Made by a program: the position numbers and the translations under genes. Source: an uncultured Myxococcales bacterium (GTDB taxonomy: Bacteria > Myxococcota_A > Bradymonadia > Bradymonadales > Bradymonadaceae). Taken from it: a stretch of DNA of 6,821 nucleotides. Position 1 is the first letter of the stretch; each line of letters begins with the position of its first letter. Below, piece by piece: positions 1 to 4,715 of the stretch. The notes below the pieces were generated by a model, which was not told where the DNA came from, ran no database searches, and worked only from the letters and a program-made list of their open reading frames with translations. The stretch is taken from assembly GCA_913058025.1 (NCBI GenBank), contig CAJXPN010000243.1:1-6821 (forward strand), written 5' to 3'.

Positions 1-49
1 ATCTACACAGAGTAGATCGTCGGCAGCGTCAGATGTGTATAAGAGACAG
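1..49 (+). other. Illumina Nextera read-1 adapter (non-genomic)
   Basis: This stretch is library adapter, not genome. Bases 1-8 are the end of the P5 oligo, 9-16 (AGAGTAGA) match the Nextera i5 index known as S504/N504, 17-30 are the read-1 overhang, and 31-49 are the 19-base Tn5 mosaic end AGATGTGTATAAGAGACAG. Native DNA begins at base 50. The mosaic end contains an ATG at 33-35 that adds the false N-terminus MCIRDS to the gene downstream. Identification is by recognition of the published adapter sequence. Confidence 0.98.
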
Positions 50-50
50 C

Positions 51-1136
51 TTCGGCATCGTCCGCGCCTCCGACCCCACCCACTACGTCTGCGAGGAGGC
101 GTTCTCGGGCTCCAACGACTTCCTCATCGAGGTGCTCGGCCCGAACCAGTGGGTCCTCGCGTCCCGTTACACCATCTCCAGGACCGACGACGGCTGCGAC
201 TTCGACCGCGTCGTCGAGCTCACCCAGACCCCCACGGCGCTCGCGTCCCACCTCACCACGGGCCACCTCGCTGCGACCACGAACGACCCGGCCGCGCCCG
301 GCCGCCTGCTCTGGAGCGAGGACGCCGGGCGCTCCTTCGCGCCCGCGCCGGCCCCAGGCGGAGGCGACCTCGAGCTGACCGGCGTGGAGTTTCTCTCCGG
401 GCGCGAGCTCGTCGTCTCCGCGTACGACACGGCCTCGAAGGGCGAGGGCTCGCACTGGCGCGTGGAGATGCCCTCGGGGGAGGCGACCCGGCTGCCTTCT
501 CCCGGCGCGTACCCGCACGTCCTCGACGCGCGAGACGGGGTCATCGCTGGCGTCGCCGTCGACGGCCCCGCGCTCTTCGTCTTCGCCGGAGGAGTCGACG
601 GCCCCTTCGCCCGGCACGACGTGGACTCCTGGCCCGAGTCCGTGCGGTTCGGCCCGGACGGCACGCTCTGGATCGCCACGTCGTCGCAGGGGGAGGGGCT
701 CCTCGAGCGCGGCACCCCCACCGACGACGGCTACTCCTGGGAGGTCGTCCTCGAGGGCCACTCCACGAAGTGCCTCGGGTTTCAGGGCGCCGACCTGCTC
801 CTTTGCGCGCGCCGCGCCCAGGAGGGCCACGACCTCTCCCTCGTCACCCTCGGGGGAGACGCCGCCCCGGCGCTCACGCTCGAGGGGCTCCGTGGCCCCG
901 TCGAGGTATGCCCCGAGGGCTCGGACGTCGCCGTCATGTGCCCCGAGGTCTGGCCGGAGCTCGAGCGCGTGTTCCTCCCAGAGCAAGACGCGCCCGGGAC
1001 CAATGGCCCGGGCGCGTCCGCCGACTCTGGAGGCCCGCTCGGGTGCTCCTCCTCTCCCCGCCGCGCGCCCTCTGGCGCGCTCTGGCTGTTCGTCGCGTTC
1101 GTCGCGCTCGCTGCGCGCCGTTGGCGCGCCGCCTGA
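51..1136 (+). CDS. Exported beta-propeller-like protein with MYXO-CTERM-like tail, 5' truncated
   Basis: This is the C-terminal 361 residues of a longer protein. The true start and any signal peptide are lost at the contig end, and the open frame continues into adapter. A sialidase/BNR-type Asp-box is visible at about residues 89-96 of the native part (SEDAGRSF, fitting SxDxGxxF), and the protein is rich in short beta-strand-like segments such as GTLWIATSS, suggesting a beta-propeller or sialidase-like fold. Six cysteines at 14, 49, 241, 252, 287 and 297 suggest disulphides outside the cytoplasm. The C-terminus has a Gly/Pro/Ala/Ser linker, a GC dipeptide (331-332), a hydrophobic segment (about 342-355) and a basic RRWR end. 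That is the architecture of the MYXO-CTERM sorting signal, which in myxobacteria is processed for surface anchoring. Substrate and function are unknown. It converges on the pilin genes, with 23 bases between stop codons. Confidence 0.8.
   Translation, partial: FGIVRASDPTHYVCEEAFSGSNDFLIEVLGPNQWVLASRYTISRTDDGCDFDRVVELTQTPTALASHLTTGHLAATTNDPAAPGRLLWSEDAGRSFAPAPAPGGGDLELTGVEFLSGRELVVSAYDTASKGEGSHWRVEMPSGEATRLPSPGAYPHVLDARDGVIAGVAVDGPALFVFAGGVDGPFARHDVDSWPESVRFGPDGTLWIATSSQGEGLLERGTPTDDGYSWEVVLEGHSTKCLGFQGADLLLCARRAQEGHDLSLVTLGGDAAPALTLEGLRGPVEVCPEGSDVAVMCPEVWPELERVFLPEQDAPGTNGPGASADSGGPLGCSSSPRRAPSGALWLFVAFVALAARRWRAA
987..1018. repeat. 12-bp perfect inverted repeat (GC-rich hairpin)
   Basis: GACGCGCCCGGG at 987-998 is the exact reverse complement of CCCGGGCGCGTC at 1007-1018, with an 8-base loop (ACCAATGG). 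It lies in the codons for the flexible linker just before the MYXO-CTERM-like tail. Neither strand has a T-run after it, so it is not a canonical intrinsic terminator. It is also about 140 bases past the stop of the leftmost pilin gene, so it could act on the 3' end of the pilin transcript. That role is inference. Confidence 0.7.
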
Positions 1137-1159
1137 CATGAGGAGCCAGGCGTCAGAAG

Positions 1160-1348
1160 TCAGAAGTCGACTTCGCCGTTGACCGACGCGTTCGCCTTGT
1201 TGAACTTCTCCGACACGGTCGAACCGAAGATCTTGACGATGGCGATGACCACACAAGCGATGAGGATGAGGAGGATGATGTACTCGGTGGCGCCGGCGCC
1301 GTCTTCGTCGTTGTGAAGGGCGATCAGCAGGTTCTTGAGGTCGTTCAT
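1160..1348 (-). CDS. flp: Flp-type (type IVb) prepilin, copy 1 (downstream)
   Basis: This encodes a 62-residue class IVb prepilin of the Flp/Fap family, the subunit of thin Tad pili used for adhesion. The leader (1-17) ends in DEDG and is followed by AGATEY, so a TadV-type prepilin peptidase would cut after G17. E22 and Y23 are then the fifth and sixth mature residues, as is standard for Flp. A hydrophobic helix of about residues 23-41 follows, then a short polar tail (FGSTVSEKFNKAN). The mature pilin would be 45 residues. The leader has net negative charge (three D, one E, one K), whereas many Flp leaders are basic. The ATG at 1348 is chosen because GGAG (1357-1360 on this strand) sits 8 bases upstream and the same Met starts copy 2; the frame stays open upstream, but without support. 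It lies 119 bases downstream of copy 2, so co-transcription is likely. It is 51/62 identical to copy 2. Confidence 0.9.
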   Translation of the reverse strand: MNDLKNLLIALHNDEDGAGATEYIILLILIACVVIAIVKIFGSTVSEKFNKANASVNGEVDF

Positions 1349-1356
1349 GTCGTACG

Positions 1357-1360
1357 CTCC
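1357..1360 (-). promoter_or_regulatory. Ribosome binding site of flp copy 1
   Basis: GGAG on the minus strand lies 8 bases before the ATG at 1348. It fixes the short prepilin start against a longer in-frame extension. Its spacing matches that of the second pilin gene, because the duplicated unit extends about 20 bases upstream of each start. Confidence 0.7.
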
Positions 1361-1371
1361 ATGGATGGGCC

Positions 1372-1385
1372 GGCGCTCACGCGCC
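1372..1385 (-). other. Small hairpin upstream of flp copy 1
   Basis: On the minus strand GGCGC-GTGA-GCGCC forms a perfect 5-bp GC stem closed by a GNRA-type tetraloop. It lies about 11 bases before the ribosome binding site of flp copy 1, in the 119-base gap between the pilin genes. It could modulate translation or processing of the second cistron, or be chance in GC-rich DNA. No T-run follows, so it is not a standard terminator. Confidence 0.35.
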
Positions 1386-1467
1386 AGCGGTAGTTTGCAA
1401 TCTGGGATGTCACGGGCGCTTACCACCAGTGACCTCGAGGTCGGCCGAGTCGGGCTGTCGGCCCGGC

Positions 1468-1659
1468 TCAGGTGAAGTCGACCACGTCCTTGACGGACGA
1501 GTTCGCCTTGTTGAACTTCGACGAGACGGTCGATCCGAAGACCTTGACGATCGAGATGACCACACACGCGATGAGGATGAGCAGGATGATGTACTCGGTG
1601 GCGCCGGCGCCGTCTTCGTCGTTGTGAAGCGCGACCAGGATGCTCTTGAAGTCGTTCAT
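1468..1659 (-). CDS. flp: Flp-type (type IVb) prepilin, copy 2 (promoter-proximal)
   Basis: This is a 63-residue Flp prepilin and the first pilin gene behind the sigma-54 promoter. Leader 1-17 ends DEDG, the cleavage motif is G17/AGATEY, the hydrophobic helix is about residues 23-41, and the polar tail ends VDFT. Residues 10-35 are identical to copy 1. Differences fall in the leader (positions 4, 6, 7, 9) and in the helix end and tail (36, 40, 47, 54, 57-59), and this copy has one extra C-terminal Thr. The start is fixed by GGAG 8 bases upstream of ATG 1659. An in-frame ATG six codons earlier overlaps that site and is not conserved before copy 1. Pilus assembly genes (tadV, rcpC, tadA and others) are not in the window, so this pair is either orphan or served by a distant tad locus. 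The family call is secure; the Tad link is from family knowledge. Confidence 0.9.
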   Translation of the reverse strand: MNDFKSILVALHNDEDGAGATEYIILLILIACVVISIVKVFGSTVSSKFNKANSSVKDVVDFT

Positions 1660-1667
1660 GTCATACT

Positions 1668-1671
1668 CTCC
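1668..1671 (-). promoter_or_regulatory. Ribosome binding site of flp copy 2
   Basis: GGAG, extended to GGAGAG, lies 8 bases before ATG 1659 on the minus strand. It supports the 63-residue prepilin start. The in-frame upstream ATG (1675-1677) precedes this site immediately and has no ribosome binding site of its own. Confidence 0.7.
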
Positions 1672-1696
1672 ATACATGGTGCCGAGTCGCATGAGA

Positions 1697-1740
1697 CCCG
1701 ACGGCATAGGTGATGCGCCATACGCGCGCTCCCGACGGCA
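1697..1740 (-). repeat. 10-bp direct repeat in pilin leader
   Basis: TGCCGTCGGG (minus strand) occurs exactly twice, at plus-strand positions 1697-1706 and 1731-1740, 34 bases apart, in the untranslated leader before flp copy 2. It could be a protein or RNA-binding site, or chance. Confidence 0.4.
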
Positions 1741-1946
1741 GTACGTCGTGAGGTGTACGACATGAAGCTCCATTCGAGCCGCACGTCGCACGAGAGATTC
1801 CACGGAAATACTCCGCCTCTTCTCTCCTCTGTCTGGTTTGTGTCCGGCTCCCATAGTGGAGTCGGTGTGTGCCTCCGTTTCATCATCACACCCATATGGT
1901 GGGATGTATGAACGCCAGCACCACGTTCCATACGCTGCATACCTAT

Positions 1947-1962
1947 AGCAAGGCGTGTGCCA
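1947..1962 (-). promoter_or_regulatory. Sigma-54 (-24/-12) promoter of the flp genes
   Basis: The minus strand reads TGGCAC-ACGCC-TTGCT, matching all 11 defined positions of the sigma-54 consensus TGGCAC-N5-TTGCW with correct spacing. The -24 GG is at 1961-1960 and the -12 GC at 1949-1948, putting transcription start near 1936. It lies in the only large intergenic gap and points at the pilins. Sigma-54 with an AAA+ activator (PilR type) drives the major pilin genes of type IVa pili in Pseudomonas and Myxococcus, so use for an Flp pilin is plausible. The start would be about 277 bases from the ATG, which is a long leader. Confidence 0.78.
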
Positions 1963-2028
1963 GTTCCTTGAATGAGGCTCGTGTTCGCGCGAAAGCGCCG
2001 GTTGTGGCGTCCCGAGGGCGGCGTGGGT

Positions 2029-2046
2029 GTGTCATGGTGTCACGGT
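2029..2046 (-). promoter_or_regulatory. Candidate enhancer-binding-protein site upstream of the sigma-54 promoter
   Basis: The plus strand has GTGTC at 2029-2033 and again at 2037-2041, 8 bases apart, followed by GGTCA; on the minus strand these are TGACAC, TGACAC and TGACC. They sit about 93-110 bases upstream of the predicted start, in the usual zone for sigma-54 activator sites. GTGTC resembles the half-site I recall for PilR at the Pseudomonas pilA promoter. The repeat is seen; the binding protein is a guess. Confidence 0.35.
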
Positions 2047-2085
2047 CAGTGTGCTCGGCTGGGGTCTGGAGAACCCGGCCAGCGC

Positions 2086-3105
2086 TCACTCCGACTCGGC
2101 GTCCTCGCCTCGCTCATGGAGCATGAGCGCGCGGCTGCGCCCCCGCGCGCCGCCGTCGGTCGCGTCGTAGGCGTACTCGACGAACGCGTCGGGGCTCAGC
2201 CTGAGCTGCTCGAAGATCCTGCCGAGGTACTCGCCGATCACGCCCAGGAACAGCGCGTTGATGCTCATGGACATCAGGATGAGCACGGTCGTCGTCGCGA
2301 AGCCCGCCGGCCAGTCGAGCCCGAACACGGCCCGCCCCACCGCGTAGAACAGCGCCGTGCACACCGTGACGACCGAGATCGACAGGCCGATGTAGGTCGC
2401 CAGCCGCAGCGGCACGATCGACTGGCTGATGATCCCGTCGAACGCCAGGCTCATCAGGTTGAACAGCGAGAACTTGCTCTCGCCTATCTCCCGGCGCTCC
2501 CTCCCATACGGGATGCCGAGCTGCTCGAACCCGAACGTGGTCAGCGTCCCCCTCAGGTAGGGGCGCACGTCCTTGATCCCACGGATCGCCTCGACGACCA
2601 CCCGGTCTACGAGCCTGAAGTCTCCCGCGTCCAGCGGCAGATCCTCCGGGCTGAGCGCGTTGATCAACCTGTAGAAGACTCTCCTCGCGGTCGTGATCGC
2701 CCAACCCTCCTTGCGCTTCTGTCGCACCCCGTAGACGACCTCGTACCCGCGCTCCCACTCCTCCACGAAGCGCACGATCAGCTCGGGCGGGTCCTGAAGA
2801 TCGCAGTCGAGCTGGATCGCCGCGTCCCCCCTCACGTGCATGTAACCCATGAAGATCGAGCGCTGGAACCCCACGTTGCGTGAGAACCGGAACACCCGCA
2901 CCCGCGGGTCTCGCCGCGCGAGCTTCACCAGCGACCCGATCGTCGCGTCCGTGCTGTGGTTGTCGGTGAAGACGAACTCGATGTCGTACCGGTCCGCGAG
3001 CGGCTCGAACGCCTCGAGGACTCCCTCGTACGCGCGCTCGATGTTCCCCTCCTCGTTGTAGACCGGGATGAGGATCGAGATCAGTGGCTTGCCGTCTCCG
3101 CTCAT
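2086..3105 (-). CDS. GT2 family membrane glycosyltransferase (GtrB/DPM1-like)
   Basis: This 339-residue protein has an N-terminal GT-A domain and two C-terminal membrane helices, the layout of GtrB/polyprenyl-phosphate glycosyltransferases. It likely transfers a sugar from the operon's nucleotide-sugar to undecaprenyl phosphate or a growing glycan at the inner membrane. Visible motifs are PVYNEE (14-19), FTDNHSTD (46-53, in place of the common DDGSxD), RNVGFQRS (76-83), the metal-binding LDCDLQDPPE (99-108, DxD = D100/D102) and RxxGxSKF (205-212). Membrane segments are about 229-256 and 268-290, followed by GEYLGRIFEQ. The start at 3105 overlaps the methyltransferase stop as ATGA; a start 15 codons upstream is possible but would run deep into that gene. 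There is no clear ribosome binding site, so translation is probably coupled. It is the last gene of the operon. Donor and acceptor are unproven. Confidence 0.88.
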   Translation of the reverse strand: MSGDGKPLISILIPVYNEEGNIERAYEGVLEAFEPLADRYDIEFVFTDNHSTDATIGSLVKLARRDPRVRVFRFSRNVGFQRSIFMGYMHVRGDAAIQLDCDLQDPPELIVRFVEEWERGYEVVYGVRQKRKEGWAITTARRVFYRLINALSPEDLPLDAGDFRLVDRVVVEAIRGIKDVRPYLRGTLTTFGFEQLGIPYGRERREIGESKFSLFNLMSLAFDGIISQSIVPLRLATYIGLSISVVTVCTALFYAVGRAVFGLDWPAGFATTTVLILMSMSINALFLGVIGEYLGRIFEQLRLSPDAFVEYAYDATDGGARGRSRALMLHERGEDAESE

Positions 3106-3773
3106 CGCGCGCGCCCCCAGGCCATGTACTGGGCGCCCAGCGGGCACCACGCCAGCGCGGGCTCGAGCCCGCGCAGGAACGCGAACTGCGCCGGGAAGAA
3201 CAGGATGTAGCTCTTCGTGACCTCCTCGAGCCCCGCCTCGACCAGCAAGCCCTCAGACTCCGCAGGCCACAGCAGGATCGCGTCCTCGTCGAACGCGCAC
3301 ATGGCCACCACCCTCCGCGTGACCGGGTTGAGCGGGTTGTGCTCGAAGATGACCAGCCTGCCGCCCGGCGCGAGCCGCTCTCCGAGGTCCCGCATGACCC
3401 CGCGGCGCTGCGCCGGCGGGATGTGGTGCAGCACGTTCGAGATCGTGATCAGGTCGTAGTCACGGCCGAGCTCGTCGAGCTCGTGGGTGAACAGGCCGCG
3501 CCCACGCAGCGACTCGGGCACCCGCCCGATGCTCTCACTCGAGACGTCGAACCCGTCGACGCGCGCCTCCCCGAAGGCCTCGGTGATGTGCCGCGTCACC
3601 ATCCCCACGCCGCACCCGTAGTCGAGCACGCGCGCGGGCTCCTCGGCCCCAAGGAGCCTCCTCAGCGCGTGCGCCTTGTACGCGTGGAAGTACTCGGCGC
3701 CCTCTCCCGATGCGCGCAGCGCGTCGTCCAGGAGGTCCTGGTAGTCGTCTGCGTATTCGTCGAACTCGGCCAT
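3102..3773 (-). CDS. Class I SAM-dependent methyltransferase
   Basis: This 223-residue Rossmann-fold methyltransferase carries motif I VLDYGCGVGM (49-58), the acidic ribose-binding residue in DGFDVS (D76), motif IV-like DLITISNVLHHI (107-118) and APGGRLVIFEHNPLNP (135-150). These are typical of Methyltransf_11/25-type enzymes. It lacks the zinc-binding N-terminal region and extra C-terminal domain of the large sugar C-methyltransferases (TylC3/NovU type), so O-methylation of a sugar is somewhat more likely than C-methylation, though neither is shown. Its place between the SDR and the glycosyltransferase suggests it acts on the CDP-sugar or the transferred sugar. It starts 15 bases after the SDR stop with a clear AGGAG 6 bases upstream of ATG 3773, the only internal gene of the operon with such a site. 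Its end overlaps the glycosyltransferase start. Confidence 0.88.
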   Translation of the reverse strand: MAEFDEYADDYQDLLDDALRASGEGAEYFHAYKAHALRRLLGAEEPARVLDYGCGVGMVTRHITEAFGEARVDGFDVSSESIGRVPESLRGRGLFTHELDELGRDYDLITISNVLHHIPPAQRRGVMRDLGERLAPGGRLVIFEHNPLNPVTRRVVAMCAFDEDAILLWPAESEGLLVEAGLEEVTKSYILFFPAQFAFLRGLEPALAWCPLGAQYMAWGRAR

Positions 3774-3779
3774 GCGTCG

Positions 3780-3784
3780 CTCCT
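3780..3784 (-). promoter_or_regulatory. Ribosome binding site of the methyltransferase
   Basis: AGGAG on the minus strand, 6 bases before ATG 3773, lies in the only real gap of the operon (15 bases). It allows independent initiation here, whereas the neighbouring genes start in ATGA overlaps without a clear site. Confidence 0.7.
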
Positions 3785-3788
3785 GTGT

Positions 3789-4715
3789 TCACCCTCGCGC
3801 GAGCATACGGCGTACCGCCTCACGCACGTCCACGCGAGCGCCCCATCCCAGGACCTCGCGCGTGTGCCCCGGATCACCCACGATCCTGGGCGGTTCGTCG
3901 GCCCGGTCCGGCCTCGCCCCCAACCCCTCGAGCAGCCACGGCGCCTCCGCCTGCCTCGCCACCTCCTCGACCACCTCTCGCACCGAGACGCCCACCCCCG
4001 AGCACACCAGCAGCGTGTCCGACTCCCCCACGCCTCGACCACGCGCCGCCATCTCCGCCAGCGCCTCGGCGGCGTCCTCGACGTACACGAAGTCGCGCAC
4101 CACCCGACCGCTCGTGAGCGACGGCGTCTGCCCCGACCTCGCGCCCCCGATCAGCTCCGCGAACAACCTGCCCGGCGCCTCACCCTCGCCGAAGACGTTG
4201 AACAGCCTCGCGACCACCAACTCTACGCCTCGCTCGGCCGCGAGCTGCCTCGCCCACATCGTCGCGCTCGCCTTGGCCACGCCGTAGCGCGACGTCGGCC
4301 CGATCGGCGACGCGTGCGTGAGCGCCTCCCCATCGACCGGCGGCGCGAGCTCGGACCAGCTCCCCGCGTGCACGACCCGCTCGACGCCCCAGCGCGCGGC
4401 CGCCTCGACGACGTCCACGGTCAGGCGCGCGTGCCCCTCCATCAGGTCCCTCGTGGCGCGCTCGTCGACGCGAACCCCCGAGGCCGCCAGGTGCACGACG
4501 ACCTCGGGCGGGTCGTCGTCGAAGGCGCGCAGCGTCTGGGCGTCGATCCTCCCGAGCCGCTCGACCCGCGCGCCCTCGCGCTCGAGCTGGTCCCCGCGCT
4601 CGGAGCCCGCGCGCACCGGGCACGAGACCCGCGCGCCGCGCTCGAGCATCGCGCGCGCGAGCGCCCCCCCGATGAACCCGGACGCCCCCGTGATCAAGAC
4701 GCGGCGACCTCTCAT
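3789..4715 (-). CDS. NAD(P)-dependent extended SDR, CDP-hexose reductase/epimerase candidate
   Basis: This 308-residue extended short-chain dehydrogenase has the nucleotide-binding GASGFIG (10-16), VVVHLAAS (72-79), the catalytic Tyr-Lys pair Y144GVAK148 with a Ser in HAGSWSEL (S119), RLFNVFGEGE (170-179) and RDFVYVEDAAEAL (207-219). This is the NAD-dependent epimerase/dehydratase family that includes CDP-abequose and CDP-paratose synthases, which act on CDP-4-keto sugars. Placed directly after CDP-glucose 4,6-dehydratase, it probably reduces or epimerises CDP-4-keto-6-deoxyglucose. The stereochemistry cannot be read from sequence. The start at 4715 overlaps the rfbG stop as ATGA; the frame stays open further upstream, but that would overlap rfbG by almost 400 bases. 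The upstream sequence is only G-rich, so coupled translation is likely. Confidence 0.85.
   Translation of the reverse strand: MRGRRVLITGASGFIGGALARAMLERGARVSCPVRAGSERGDQLEREGARVERLGRIDAQTLRAFDDDPPEVVVHLAASGVRVDERATRDLMEGHARLTVDVVEAAARWGVERVVHAGSWSELAPPVDGEALTHASPIGPTSRYGVAKASATMWARQLAAERGVELVVARLFNVFGEGEAPGRLFAELIGGARSGQTPSLTSGRVVRDFVYVEDAAEALAEMAARGRGVGESDTLLVCSGVGVSVREVVEEVARQAEAPWLLEGLGARPDRADEPPRIVGDPGHTREVLGWGARVDVREAVRRMLARG

Larger units (their letters stand above)
1272..1629 (-). repeat. Tandem duplication of the flp gene (311-bp offset)
   Basis: The two pilin genes are direct repeats offset by 311 bases. The longest identical run is 47 bases, 1272-1318 against 1583-1629, covering the end of the leader, the cleavage site and the first half of the helix. 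Similarity continues about 20 bases upstream of each ATG, including the ribosome binding site. Outside the core, third-position and amino-acid changes are scattered. This suggests duplication followed by divergence, with selection or gene conversion holding the core. Confidence 0.85.
1660..2085 (-). other. 426-base non-coding region between glycosyltransferase and pilins
   Basis: No convincing gene is present here. Base composition is visibly more A/T-rich than the flanking genes, mainly from 1660 to 1980. On the minus strand it holds, in order, paired TGAC repeats, the sigma-54 promoter, a predicted leader of about 277 nt and the pilin ribosome binding site. I see no GC stem followed by a T-run, so where the upstream sugar operon terminates is not visible. 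Confidence 0.7.

Noticed and set aside
1130..1152. Inverted repeat CGCCTG/CAGGCG between the convergent genes as a bidirectional terminator
   Set aside because: The stem is only 6 bp with an 11-base loop, overlaps the stop codon and has no T-run on either strand.
1163..1174. 12-base palindrome GAAGTCGACTTC at the end of flp copy 1
   Set aside because: It falls in codons for the conserved VDF terminus plus neighbouring bases and is probably a by-product of the coding sequence. No operator role is supported.
1660..1854. In-frame N-terminal extension of flp copy 2 by 65 residues
   Set aside because: Flp prepilins have short leaders, the GGAG site fixes the start at 1659, and the extension has no counterpart before copy 1.
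1656..1940. 94-residue minus-strand reading frame in the pilin leader that ends in an ATGA overlap with flp copy 2
   Set aside because: The overlap is automatic because the pilin begins ATG AAC. The frame has no ribosome binding site, its first ATG lies upstream of the predicted transcript start, and its composition (Arg, Met, His, Cys rich) is not protein-like.
3106..3150. Longer glycosyltransferase start 15 codons upstream
   Set aside because: It would lie inside the methyltransferase gene without a ribosome binding site. The ATGA overlap at 3105 matches the other junctions and leaves a normal N-terminus.
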